Assembly: GCF_017115085.1 (NCBI RefSeq)
Contig: NZ_JABXKJ010000185.1
Span: 1-64,000 of the forward strand
DNA: 64,000 nt
Reading direction: 5' to 3'
Origin: Nostoc sp. NMS7
GTDB lineage: Bacteria > Cyanobacteriota > Cyanobacteriia > Cyanobacteriales > Nostocaceae
Shown: positions 52,710 to 60,942 of the stretch, one piece after another
Position numbering within the stretch: the first letter of the stretch is position 1
Layout of the letters: each line of letters starts with the position of its first letter
Translations under genes and position numbers: made by a program
The notes under the pieces: generated by a model
The model's database searches: none
What the model saw: the letters and a program-made list of their open reading frames with translations, nothing else
What the model was told of the DNA's origin: nothing

Positions 52710-52780
52710 AATACTTCTCTACGAGAGGCTGCGCCAACGACAACGCTACTTCGACATCGCTCAGTACAAGTCAGTACAAG
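52710..52780 (+). repeat. Interspersed repeat (TACTTCTCTACGAGAGGCTG family)
   Basis: Contains TACTTCTCTACGAGAGGCTG, GCGCCAACGACAACGC and a duplicated CAGTACAAGT. Same family as 23757-23803 and 35500-35546. Confidence 0.85.
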
Positions 52781-52807
52781 TGCCCAATACCCAATGCCCC
52801 ATAACAA

Positions 52808-53107
52808 ATGACTAACCAAACGATTCGCGTAGTTGCCCGTTTTATTGCTTTGTCTAACAAAGTAGAAGAACTAAAAGCTGTACTGTTGGAACTGATTGAG
52901 CCAACCCGTCAGGAAGCAGGTGCGATCGAGTATGAACTTTTGCAAAACCAGTACGATCCAACAGACTTTACTTTTGTAGAGGAGTGGACTTCTGATGAAG
53001 CCTTGAATACTCATCTAGACTCACCGCATATCCAAGCGTTGGCAGCCAAACTCGAAGGTTTAGTGACTGCTGCACCAGATGTCGGCCGATACCATCTTTT
53101 GGCATAG
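52808..53107 (+). CDS. Antibiotic biosynthesis monooxygenase (ABM) domain protein
   Basis: 99 residues, a single ferredoxin-like ABM domain (VVARFIALSNKVEELKAVLL, ELIEPTRQEAGAIEYELLQN, DFTFVEEWTSDEALNTHLDS, then HIQALAAKL). Members act as cofactor-free quinol monooxygenases (YgiN-like) or in heme or signalling roles. The pattern AGAIEYELL...FxxxExW is characteristic. No partner gene is adjacent. Its stop overlaps the end of an opposing integrase remnant. Confidence 0.85.
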   Translation: MTNQTIRVVARFIALSNKVEELKAVLLELIEPTRQEAGAIEYELLQNQYDPTDFTFVEEWTSDEALNTHLDSPHIQALAAKLEGLVTAAPDVGRYHLLA

Positions 53108-53288
53108 TGTCATAATCTGATTCAATTTGCTTTGCCTTAGCTTCTACTAACTGACGATTCTCTGGATTATTTGCCATTTCCAGAGTTAGATATTTTTGCT
53201 TCCCATTGTAAAGCTGACGTGCTAAATATAGTCTGAGTCTTTCTTGAAATGATTCGACACCGACTGAACCTTTAGATACTTTATCCTA
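53108..53288 (-). pseudogene. N-terminal fragment of a tyrosine-recombinase integrase
   Basis: The minus-strand frame between about 53288 and 53108 reads DKVSKGSVGVESFQERLRLY, LARQLYNGKQKYLTLEMANN and PENRQLVEAKAKQIESDYD. This matches the N-terminal arm-binding segment shared by cyanobacterial phage-type integrases. It lacks a start codon (a TAG precedes it) and the catalytic domain with its Arg and Tyr residues. It continues to be open into the ABM gene as shadow sequence. It lies about 245 bases from tRNA-Phe, a typical integration target class. Confidence 0.55.
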
Positions 53289-53446
53289 AATCAAAGGGTT
53301 AAAATCCCCATCTGAAAATGTTTTGAATTTTGAATTTTGAATTGTTAAGTTCTACCTTCATTACCATATTCTCCATTGAGTATGGAAATCCTCTGCTCTA
53401 CTATCGTCATAGTCAATTCATAGTCAAAGTCAAGTTAAAAAATCTA

Positions 53447-53511
53447 AAAACCACCACTAGTTTTGCTCCCGTTAGTAGGGGTGGTTTTCTTGAATCCTTG
53501 ATATATCAAGG
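53447..53511 (-). terminator. Hairpins downstream of tRNA-Phe
   Basis: On the minus strand, the perfect palindrome CCTTGATATATCAAGG (53496-53511) comes first after the tRNA. AAAACCACC...GGTGGTTTT (53447-53459 / 53476-53488, one mismatch) follows. Together they probably end tRNA transcription. Together with the integrase remnant and a repeat-free AT-rich stretch (53289-53446), they account for the 53108-53531 spacer. Confidence 0.7.
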
Positions 53512-53531
53512 CTTTTCAGCTATTTAAAGTA

Positions 53532-53604
<73 letters not shown>

Positions 53605-53678
53605 TGGGGCTTTTGTGAGCCACGATTACTAAATGTAGCAAACTTCAAAGAATATAGCAAGACCTTGGAGAAAAATAT

Positions 53679-54560
53679 TTATGCGACCTTCAACCTCAAC
53701 TTGAACCAGATGAAAACGGCTACAAATATCAGAAACTGCACAAGAACAATACTTGGGCCAGAAGCAAAGTTGAAAATACCTGACACAATGATGCCAGCAA
53801 TGCTGCTGATGGAACCAACAATCACCGACATGACTAGAAAGCGGCTAAAGTGGTGACTCATCAGTTTGGCGGTGGAGGCGGGAATAACCAAAAAGGCGTT
53901 CACCAGTAAAACGCCGACAGCTTTAATTGCCACAGCAACGGCGAGTGAAAGCAAGACCACAAACACATAGCGGTACAATTGGACGGGAACGCCTTGAACT
54001 TGCGCTACATCGGGGTTAAGGGTCAATAAAATTTGCTGCCGCAGGGTTGATAGTAAAAATATGCTACCTCCCACAAGTACTAACAGCGTCAAAATCAAAT
54101 CTGTAGTATCGATCGCTAGAATATCCCCGAACAGCACCGCCATCAAGTTGCCACGATATCCTTTAATCAGGCTAGTGAGAATCACACCGATCGCTAATGC
54201 CCCAGATAGCACTATGCTAAGTACGCTATCGCTAGCTAAGTCGGTTTTGTCAATAAAGTAGAGGACAATAACCCCAAAAACCAAGGTAAAAGGTAACAGC
54301 ATCCAAGTAGGATTTATTTGTAGCAGCACACCTAACGCCACACCTACTAATGCTGCATGACCAACCGCATGGCTGAAAAAGGATAACTGGCGCAAGGTGA
54401 CAAAACTGCCCAACATACCGCCAAGTATTCCCATTAACACAGCACCTACGATCGCACGCTGCATAAAGGGGAATTCTAACAACTGTAGCAAATCATTACT
54501 ACTGGCGATCGCAAGCCAAACTATCTGACAATCATTGAATAAATTCATACTTATGGGCAT
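53679..54560 (-). CDS. znuB: Zinc/manganese ABC transporter permease (ZnuB/MntB family)
   Basis: 293 residues from ATG 54560, which overlaps the ATPase stop as TAATG. The frame upstream to 54686 is only shadow of the ATPase gene. ABC-3 family permease with about eight membrane helices: GAVLMGILGGMLGSFVTLRQ, LSFFSHAVGHAALVGVALGV, then GALAIGVILTSLIKGYRGNL and AVGVLLVNAFLVIPASTAKL. The His and Asp pattern of the family is kept. It forms the channel for Zn or Mn delivered by the binding protein encoded at 55475-56488. Which metal is moved is not decided by this subunit alone. Confidence 0.92.
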   Translation of the reverse strand: MPISMNLFNDCQIVWLAIASSNDLLQLLEFPFMQRAIVGAVLMGILGGMLGSFVTLRQLSFFSHAVGHAALVGVALGVLLQINPTWMLLPFTLVFGVIVLYFIDKTDLASDSVLSIVLSGALAIGVILTSLIKGYRGNLMAVLFGDILAIDTTDLILTLLVLVGGSIFLLSTLRQQILLTLNPDVAQVQGVPVQLYRYVFVVLLSLAVAVAIKAVGVLLVNAFLVIPASTAKLMSHHFSRFLVMSVIVGSISSIAGIIVSGIFNFASGPSIVLVQFLIFVAVFIWFKLRLKVA

Positions 54561-55330
54561 TAATGTTGGTGCTGGTAGCGGCTGAAACCTGGGCCATAGG
54601 TTGCTAACAGGTTTTGCGGTGAAAGGGCAATTTCCGGCTTCCCAGTACAAACAATGCTTTGATTCAGGCAAAGCACGCGATCGCAATGGCGATTTACCAT
54701 ATCAATATCATGAGAAACTTGCAATACCGTCCAACCCTCTTCCCGCTTCAATTCATTTAGCAAAGCATAAAAATCTGCTGTCCCTTGCACATCAACACCA
54801 GCAAAGGCTTCATCTAGTACCAACAGTTTCCGAGGCATTACTAAACAATAAGCCAATAAAACTCGCTTGAGTTGACCACCGCTAAGAGTACCAATAGTTT
54901 GATGCTGTAAATGATAAGCATCGGTTCGCCGTAAAGCTTCTGTTACTGCTGCCGATTTTTCTCGGTCTTGTCTCCACAACCCGAAGAAAAATGAATCCTT
55001 TCTTTTCCTTTCATTAGTCCATCCCAGTCCCACTAATTCCCTAACAGAAATGGGAAAGCTGCGGTCAAAAATAAAGTTTTGCGGCATATAGCCTAACAGG
55101 TGACGTAAACACCCCAGCCTTGCAATTGGACGACCCAATATTTCAATCGTACCAGCACTTCGAGGTATCAAATCTAAAACCGCTTTTACCAGAGTACTTT
55201 TACCAGCGCCATTGGGGCCGACGATGGCTGTATCTGTTCCTGGCAACAATTCAAAGGAAACATCTCGAACAGCTAGATAGCTGCCTTGATAGACAGTTAA
55301 TCCTTCTACTTTCAAAATATTATTAGTCAT
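54560..55330 (-). CDS. znuC: Zinc/manganese ABC transporter ATPase (ZnuC/MntA family)
   Basis: 256 residues. ABC ATPase with Walker A IVGPNGAGKSTLVKAVLDLI near residue 37, Q-loop YMPQNFIFDRSFPISVRELV, signature TLSGGQLKRVLLAYCL, Walker B LLVLDEAFAGVD and H-loop VSHDIDMV. The family is identified by PQ/RSFPxSVxELVxLG and by the adjacent ABC-3 permease with a coupled TAATG start. It ends in YQHQH, a small His cluster. It is separated from the znuA-like gene by a repeat-filled 144-base spacer. Confidence 0.93.
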   Translation of the reverse strand: MTNNILKVEGLTVYQGSYLAVRDVSFELLPGTDTAIVGPNGAGKSTLVKAVLDLIPRSAGTIEILGRPIARLGCLRHLLGYMPQNFIFDRSFPISVRELVGLGWTNERKRKDSFFFGLWRQDREKSAAVTEALRRTDAYHLQHQTIGTLSGGQLKRVLLAYCLVMPRKLLVLDEAFAGVDVQGTADFYALLNELKREEGWTVLQVSHDIDMVNRHCDRVLCLNQSIVCTGKPEIALSPQNLLATYGPGFSRYQHQH

Positions 55331-55474
55331 TGGTCATTGGTTATTGGTGATTAGTCATTGGGCACTTGTACTGAGCGTTCGTGTAGCGTCTCGTAGAGAA
55401 GCCGTTGGCGCAGCCTCTCGTCGAGAAGTATTTGTCATTGGTCATTTGCAAAGGACAAAGGACAACTGACAAAC
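55331..55474. repeat. Heptamer and TCTCGTAGAGAAG repeats inside the znu operon
   Basis: TCATTGG/TTATTGG/TGATTAG heptamer-like repeats (55329-55360) are followed by the interspersed element CTTGTACTGAGCG...GCCTCTCGTCGAGAAGTATT (55362-55430) and more heptamers. They lie between znuA and znuC, so cotranscription across them is uncertain. Confidence 0.8.
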
Positions 55475-56488
55475 CTATTTACACGCTGTTTGCAGAGTTT
55501 GTAAATTAGCTTTCATCGCCTGAAAATAATGTTGCGGATCTGTTTCGCCAGTTTCCAGAGAATCCAGAGGACGCAAAGTTAATTTCAAGTCTTTGGAGAG
55601 GCTGACCAGCAGTTTATTATCTACTCCTGGTTCACTAAATAAAGCTTTAACTTTGTACTTTTTCACGGCATTGACTGCATTTTGCACATCCGTTGGTGAA
55701 AGTTGATCTTCGGGAATTTGCACCACAGCAACTTGCTTGAGGTTATAGCGTTTAGCTAAATATGGAAAGGCATCATGAAAAGTAATAAAGGTACAACTAG
55801 GAGTTTTCTGCAAAGTCTGGTGAAATTCACTGTTTAAACTTTCTAATTCTTTAATATAAGCCGCAGCATTGACCTGATAAGTAGCTTTATTCGCGGGGTC
55901 AGCAGCAATTAATCCATTCCGAATATTAGTTACCTGTTGTTTCGCCAAAACTGGATCTAACCAAACGTGCGGATTACCTTGAGTATGTTCGTGGTCTTTT
56001 TCCTCTTGCGTCGTTTTCACAACAGGTGAAATTTCATTTAAGGGTTTAATGCCTTTACTAGCATCAATTTCAGTTAATTTGGAATTTTGGGCATTTTTGA
56101 CAGTATTTTCCAGAAATACCTCCAAACCTAACCCATTTTTGACTAACACATTCGCAGTGGCGATCGCTTTGACATTTTCTGGTGTCGCTTGGTATTCATG
56201 TACTTCCGTACCAGGTCGCACTAGAATTTCTACATCTGCCACATTTCCAGCCACTGCCTTAGTAAACAAATATATCGGTAAAAATGTCGTCACTACTTTA
56301 GTTTTTCCCGGCTGCAACCGTGGGGTAGATGCAGCTTCCTGTGCTTGCGGCGACTGTTCGGAAGTTTTTCCCTGATTCCGATTCGATTGACTACAGCCAG
56401 TAGCCATTGACAACATTAGCAAAGCAACTATGGGCAAGATGCCGCTTCCTTGTCTGCTTGTTCTAAGTCCTCTGCAATTCACAATCAC
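55475..56488 (-). CDS. znuA: Zinc/manganese ABC transporter substrate-binding lipoprotein
   Basis: 337 residues. A lipoprotein signal (ILPIVALLMLSMATGC, lipid Cys at residue 32) anchors it in the periplasm. A cluster A-I fold with metal ligands follows: His in VRPGTEVHEYQATPENVKAI, a His loop QEEKDHEHTQGNPHVWLDPV, His in SCTFITFHDAFPYLAKRYNL, and an acidic ligand near FSEPGVDNKLL. The His-containing loop favours zinc (ZnuA-like) over manganese. It starts upstream of the ATPase and permease genes, forming a minus-strand uptake operon. A Zur/Fur-like box lies 66 bases before its start. Confidence 0.9.
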   Translation of the reverse strand: MIVNCRGLRTSRQGSGILPIVALLMLSMATGCSQSNRNQGKTSEQSPQAQEAASTPRLQPGKTKVVTTFLPIYLFTKAVAGNVADVEILVRPGTEVHEYQATPENVKAIATANVLVKNGLGLEVFLENTVKNAQNSKLTEIDASKGIKPLNEISPVVKTTQEEKDHEHTQGNPHVWLDPVLAKQQVTNIRNGLIAADPANKATYQVNAAAYIKELESLNSEFHQTLQKTPSCTFITFHDAFPYLAKRYNLKQVAVVQIPEDQLSPTDVQNAVNAVKKYKVKALFSEPGVDNKLLVSLSKDLKLTLRPLDSLETGETDPQHYFQAMKANLQTLQTACK

Positions 56489-56553
56489 GGTGTTTTCTCC
56501 TCAAAACGGATGCAAGTCTACCTCTGTCACAATTTCTATTCGGCATTTTACAC

Positions 56554-56572
56554 TATAATAATTCTCATTCTC
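56554..56572 (-). promoter_or_regulatory. Candidate Zur/Fur-family operator upstream of znuA
   Basis: On the minus strand the sequence GAGAATGAGAATTATTATA consists of repeated GAnAAT units and matches the classical 19-bp Fur consensus at 15 positions. It lies 66 bases upstream of the znuA start. Zinc uptake genes in cyanobacteria are repressed by Zur, which uses similar AT-rich boxes. The divergent porin gene starts about 235 bases away and could share it. Confidence 0.55.
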
Positions 56573-56806
56573 ATTCTAGACATATAATATCATTCTGGGT
56601 TTGCTGTGTAATGAGTAACAACAAAACTTTTTCAGACGGTACAGCTCTCTGAAATTTAGTTTTCCCTGAATAATTAGGATTTATTGACTTTTTTTGTGAA
56701 AAAGTTTCCTAACTTCTGATAAAATTACTGACAAATATTCTTAGAAAGCACACGTTTAAAAAAACGTGGTTTGGGTGTGAATTGGAGATTCGGTGTGAGG
56801 AAAAAA

Positions 56807-58432
56807 ATGCAAAAATTCTGTAAATATCTGCTATTTAGTCCAGCAGTCTGCGGTGTAATGCTATTTGTGAATACTGCTGCATTTGCAGGTGAAACATCCA
56901 GCACGTCTGAAATCAATCAACCGCAAGTTTTAGCTAATCCAGACACAAAAGCTACGAACATAGTGCCAAATCAGACAATGGCGCAAGTTACCTCCGTGTC
57001 TCAATTTTCCGACGTACAACCCACCGACTGGGCATTCCAAGCATTGCAGTCCTTAGTTGAGCGCTATGGCTGTATTGCAGGATACCCAAATAGCACTTAT
57101 CGGGGTAATCGGGCATTAACGCGATATGAGTTTGCTGCTGGTTTGAATGCTTGTCTTAACCGCGTTAACGAACTAATTGCTACAGCCACTGGCGATTTAG
57201 TTAAAAAAGAAGATTTAGCCACATTGCAAAAGCTGCGAGAAGACTTTTCAGCCGAACTGGCGACACTCCGAGGTCGTGTAGACTCAGTAGAAACACACAC
57301 TGCTGAATTGGAAGCACATCAGTTTTCGACCACAACCAAGCTGAATGGGGAAGTGGTAATGGCGATCGCCAGTGTCATTAGTGGAAATACAGTTAATGGT
57401 CAAAAAGTCAACCAAAATACCGTCCTTGCAGATCGGGTGCGTCTGAACCTCGACACCAGTTTCACAGGTCAAGATTTACTCAGAACGCGACTTCAGGCAA
57501 CAAACCTAGATCCCTTTTCTCAGACTGCTACCTTTACACCAGAAGGTGATCTCCGATTTGCTGGTGGTAACAACAATAATGCAGTTGTGATAGATGCGCT
57601 GTTATATCAGTTCCCTCTTGGTAAGAAAACAGGCGTCACCCTGGAAGCAAATGCAGGTGCAATTGATGATTTCACCAACACAGTCAACCCATACCTAGAT
57701 GGGGACGGTGGTACTGGTGCCGTTTCCCATTTTGGGACTCGCAACCCAATTTATTATCTAGTCAATGGTACTGGTATAGGAATAAAACACGAGTTCAGTG
57801 ATAACCTGGAACTAAGCTTGGGGTATTTAGCGAATGATGCTGCTAACCCTCAGCTAGGCTCTGGACTATTCAACGGTGCTTATGGTGCAATGGCGCAGTT
57901 AACTGTTAAGCCTAGCAACCAAATTACCTTTGGTTTGACCTACATTAACGCCTACAAAAATACTTTTTTTGCCAATGGTAGTGGTGGTAGCAATAACGCT
58001 AATGACAACATATTGCAGAATGCTTCTAGTAACTCCTACGGTATAGAAGCATCCTTTCAACCTAGCTCAAAATTCGTGATTGGCGGTTGGGCTGGCTTGA
58101 CGAAAGCTCGCGTCCTTTCAGTGACTCCTGGTGATGCTGAAATCTGGAACTATGCCGTCACATTGGCTTTCCCGGATCTTGGTAAAAAAGGTAACATTGC
58201 AGGCATTATCGTGGGTATGGAACCTAAAGTTACTAGTGTGAGCAGTTCTCTCAGCAATGCAGGTATTAACAAAGATCCAGACACTTCATATCACATTGAA
58301 GGTTTCTATCAATATCAACTGAGTGACAATATCAGCATTACCCCAGGAGTTATCTGGCTAACAGCGCCAGATCATAACAATCAAAACGACGATATCGTAA
58401 TTGGTACAGTGAGAACGACATTCACTTTCTAA
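56807..58432 (+). CDS. SLH-domain OprB-type outer membrane porin
   Basis: 541 residues from ATG 56807 (GTGAGGA six bases upstream); an in-frame TTG at 56771 lacks support. A signal peptide (FCKYLLFSPAVCGVMLFVNT, cleavage after AFA) is followed by one SLH domain (VSQFSDVQPTDWAFQALQSL, GCIAGYPNSTYRGNRALTRY). A coiled-coil stretch (KKEDLATLQKLREDFSAELA) comes next, then an OprB/SomA beta-barrel ending in VIGTVRTTFTF with terminal Phe. This is the main class of cyanobacterial outer-membrane channel; the SLH part binds peptidoglycan-linked polymer. It is divergent from znuA. Confidence 0.93.
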   Translation: MQKFCKYLLFSPAVCGVMLFVNTAAFAGETSSTSEINQPQVLANPDTKATNIVPNQTMAQVTSVSQFSDVQPTDWAFQALQSLVERYGCIAGYPNSTYRGNRALTRYEFAAGLNACLNRVNELIATATGDLVKKEDLATLQKLREDFSAELATLRGRVDSVETHTAELEAHQFSTTTKLNGEVVMAIASVISGNTVNGQKVNQNTVLADRVRLNLDTSFTGQDLLRTRLQATNLDPFSQTATFTPEGDLRFAGGNNNNAVVIDALLYQFPLGKKTGVTLEANAGAIDDFTNTVNPYLDGDGGTGAVSHFGTRNPIYYLVNGTGIGIKHEFSDNLELSLGYLANDAANPQLGSGLFNGAYGAMAQLTVKPSNQITFGLTYINAYKNTFFANGSGGSNNANDNILQNASSNSYGIEASFQPSSKFVIGGWAGLTKARVLSVTPGDAEIWNYAVTLAFPDLGKKGNIAGIIVGMEPKVTSVSSSLSNAGINKDPDTSYHIEGFYQYQLSDNISITPGVIWLTAPDHNNQNDDIVIGTVRTTFTF

Positions 58433-58450
58433 TTTTCCCAATCTTACCTA

Positions 58451-58529
58451 AAGACGCAAATTTATTCTTTGTGTCTTCACCTTTTTGGATGATTTCAAAA
58501 TAAAAACCCAGCAAAAAATGCTGGGTTTT
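58451..58529 (+). terminator. Terminator of the porin gene
   Basis: AAAACCCAGCA-aaaaa-TGCTGGGTTTT (58503-58529) is a perfect 11-bp stem with T-run. A weaker AAGACGCAAA/TTTGTGTCTT hairpin (58451-58477) precedes it. Confidence 0.88.
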
Positions 58530-58585
58530 ATATCTTAAAAGGAGAACGAGATTGTTAGTTTGCCAGTCGGTCTAAATAGATGATT

Positions 58586-59296
58586 TTAACCTAACTTTGA
58601 TTTCCGTTTCACAAATGAACCAGCACTCATAATACCGAACGCTAGCAAGCCTAATGTTGCAGTAGGTTCAGGGACACTAGCTAGTCTGTAGCTATGGTTA
58701 TCAGTTTCAAATGCAAGACCAGTTGATCTCAAAACTACTTTATCAAAAGTCTCTCCTGTGTCTGCTAACAAATTAACATAGACATTATTTGCACTACCAC
58801 TCTGTGCACCATTCGCTGGAGCGCCTGGAACATCTGCGCCACTAAATGTTTTTAGTAAATTACCTCCACTATAGACATCCACAAAGTTATATGCGTCTAT
58901 TGACCCCCAGTAAAGGCCAAAGTAATTAATAGCCTTAGCAAAGGTAATAGTTTCATTACCAGTGTTTCCTGCAATATCCTTACCGTTAGCTTGGGCACCT
59001 TGTGGCGCAACTGTTAGATATTTGCTGGTATCACCGAAGGGGGTAGCATATTGACTATCTACACTTCCTTGGACAATTCCATTGGTTGCAGAGTAAGTAA
59101 CAAATCCGTTTGGATCGGTTGCTGCCCCGGAATTGAAGTTGATCGTTGTAGCTCCTTCAATATTAGTGTATTGACCTTCTCCTGCAACAGGTATGGAGCC
59201 TCCTTTAGTCAGGCTAACAGCGCCAGCTGGGTTAGCACTCATCAAAAGAACTGCTGTTCCAACTAAAGCTAATGATAGTTTTTGGAGAGTAGACAT
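58586..59296 (-). CDS. PEP-CTERM sorted secreted protein
   Basis: 236 residues. A signal peptide (LSLALVGTAVLLMSANPAGA) is followed by a beta-rich body (VAGEGQYTNIEGATTINFNS, YFGLYWGSIDAYNFVDVYSG, GETFDKVVLRSTGLAFETDN). The C-terminal sorting signal is VPEPTATLGLLAFGIMSAGS with the basic tail FVKRKSKLG. PEP-CTERM proteins are exported and processed by an exosortase, often with exopolysaccharide. The FGLYWGSIDxYN core is shared by several such proteins in Nostoc. No exosortase gene is near. Function unknown. Confidence 0.9.
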   Translation of the reverse strand: MSTLQKLSLALVGTAVLLMSANPAGAVSLTKGGSIPVAGEGQYTNIEGATTINFNSGAATDPNGFVTYSATNGIVQGSVDSQYATPFGDTSKYLTVAPQGAQANGKDIAGNTGNETITFAKAINYFGLYWGSIDAYNFVDVYSGGNLLKTFSGADVPGAPANGAQSGSANNVYVNLLADTGETFDKVVLRSTGLAFETDNHSYRLASVPEPTATLGLLAFGIMSAGSFVKRKSKLG

Positions 59297-59604
59297 TGAT
59301 TTATTTCCTTAAACATTTGATACCCATACTTTGGCATATCATCCTGGTATCTGTGTAGTTATAGGCAATCATTTTTACCAAAACAATTTATTGAGCCAAT
59401 AAATCTGAAGATGGCAAAAAGCTATTTAAAATAAAGCATATGAAGATAATTAATCTAAAAAATTTTTAGTATATATACTGAAATAATGAAGTTTTATTGA
59501 ATTTTTAAGCTTTATTTTGTACAGCTAATTTTACTGATGTATGGTAGGGTCGATCGTTTGTGTTTATACTTACTATTTTTTTAGTTTGTTGTCCAACTCA
59601 AAAC
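59297..59604. other. AT-rich spacer upstream of the PEP-CTERM gene
   Basis: Very AT-rich. It probably contains the PEP-CTERM promoter. No ORF, hairpin terminator or repeat family is visible. Confidence 0.5.
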
Positions 59605-60143
59605 TCAGGTTTGCACAGCAAATTCTTCTGGATCAACATCCCAATTTACTCAGCGAATTGCTTCACGCGCTGAGTTCATATTTGGTGGAACTCGCAAGGC
59701 GTGAATAAAGCTTGTACTGGGGCAAGTCATTTTTAATAAATAAATTGGCTCGATATCCACATTGTTATCAATTTTTAATAGTGTATATTCTTGCCAATTA
59801 TCTAATTCAATAGCTTGTAATTCCTCGGAAATTCTGGCGTAACCGATACCCTCAATTAGTACTCGCCGTAGTTCGGCATTTTCCTCTGATCAGAACCACT
59901 ATCCCAATCGCTACTAAGTTCTTGTGATAATTTGCTTAAAGTAGTTATCAAAGCAGCATTTGGGCTATCATAAAAAACTATCTCAGGTTCTTCCATACCA
60001 ATCAAAACATAAGTAGCTTTGACCGCTTCAGAGGCTTTTTCACGATCAATTCGCTCAGTTGAAAGCGCGATCGCTCTCCACTTTTCCCGATAAACTGGAA
60101 TTAAAGCTTCTTGCTCAGGCGTTAACTTTTCAATCACCGACAT
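59605..60143 (-). pseudogene. Collapsed DUF6745-like gene
   Basis: The ATG at 60143 opens a frame of 95 residues (SVIEKLTPEQEALIPVYREK, WRAIALSTERIDREKASEAV, then EEPEIVFYDSPNAALITTLS). This is the N terminus of a cyanobacterial protein now grouped as DUF6745. Near 59885 the frame is lost. A shifted frame continues as NAELRRVLIEGIGYARISEE, LQAIELDNWQEYTLLKID and PIYLLKMTCPSTSFIHALRV, the C terminus, down to 59605. In the expected IRWVNW motif the Trp codon has become TGA. The central part is missing. Three lesions (deletion, frameshift, nonsense) make it a clear pseudogene. Confidence 0.75.
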
Positions 60144-60426
60144 AGCGCCAACCTTCAGGCTCGTATTCTCGCTGAATTTTCAGCATCGAGTTACCTTGGG
60201 GAATAGAAATAGCTTTATGCTGCTGATGAGCTAGCAATGCCGACTCGGAAAACACACGTAAATAGAGTGTGCTATCTTGTTCGTATAATTCCCCCTTGCC
60301 CTCAGTAATACGATGTTTATGGCCCGTAACTTCGCCTTCTGCCAAAGTTAAATGAGGTATTTTTTGTCCTTCAACCTGCTGCACAGGTAGTAAGATAACA
60401 TCACCTTGACGAATTGCTTGCATCAT
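60130..60426 (-). CDS. Small conserved partner of the DUF6745 gene, unknown function
   Basis: 98 residues, apparently complete: MMQAIRQGDVILLPVQQVEG, LTLAEGEVTGHKHRITEGKG and QQHKAISIPQGNSMLKIQRE. Its stop overlaps the start of the DUF6745 remnant by 14 bases, so the two formed a coupled pair. The His-containing TGHKHRI motif and beta-rich look suggest a small single-domain fold. With its partner destroyed, it may be an orphan heading for decay. Function not recognised. Confidence 0.65.
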   Translation of the reverse strand: MMQAIRQGDVILLPVQQVEGQKIPHLTLAEGEVTGHKHRITEGKGELYEQDSTLYLRVFSESALLAHQQHKAISIPQGNSMLKIQREYEPEGWRYVGD

Positions 60427-60942
60427 TTTGTCTCAAGCGGATAGGTAGAAACCCCACTTCGCTTTTACTCTTAAGTTTGGTTTAATTTTGGCACAAGCTC
60501 TATGAGAGTCGGGTATTGGGCATTGGGCACTTGTACTGACTTGTACTGAGCGGCGTCGAAGTAGCGTTGCCGTTGGCGCAGCCTCTCGTAGAGAAGTATT
60601 GGGCATTGGTTATTTCTTCCCCACTCCCGATTCCCATTCGGCTACGCTCACGGCAAGCCCACTCACCATTCCCCAATTAAAGGATATTTTGAAAACTTTA
60701 CTCGCCAATTATGCGTTAGATAAGTTAAAGATTGAAATAGCTGGAATATTCACACCCAGCGTTCCCCTACCCTATCCTTTAGGAAGGACTGCACCCGAAG
60801 TTAAGCGGATTTTCGCCCTAACGGGCAGTTTATGTGAGGATTAAATCACCGCCCTAAGCGTGACCTTTTATCTTGACAATTTGCAAAAATTACCTCAATT
60901 TGACTGTTTAGCTTAGTAGCTATTCTTTTTTTTGAAATTTCC
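60427..60942. other. Repeat-rich leader region of topA
   Basis: Contains the interspersed element CTTGTACTGACTTGTACTGA...CCTCTCGTAGAGAAGTATT (60529-60600) and CGGCTACGCTCACGGCAAGC (60639-60658). A frame from 60599 to 60844 starts within repeat sequence. Its later part (LKDILKTLLANYALDKLKIE) looks more protein-like but has no recognised relative. The topA promoter must lie between about 60845 and 60942. Confidence 0.5.

Noticed and set aside
53330..53527. 65-residue plus-strand ORF upstream of tRNA-Phe
   Set aside because: It covers the hairpin terminators of the tRNA and has no protein-like conservation.
60599..60844. 81-residue ORF before topA
   Set aside because: Its start lies in interspersed repeat and low-complexity sequence, and no domain is recognisable. 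Kept only as a remark in the spacer description.
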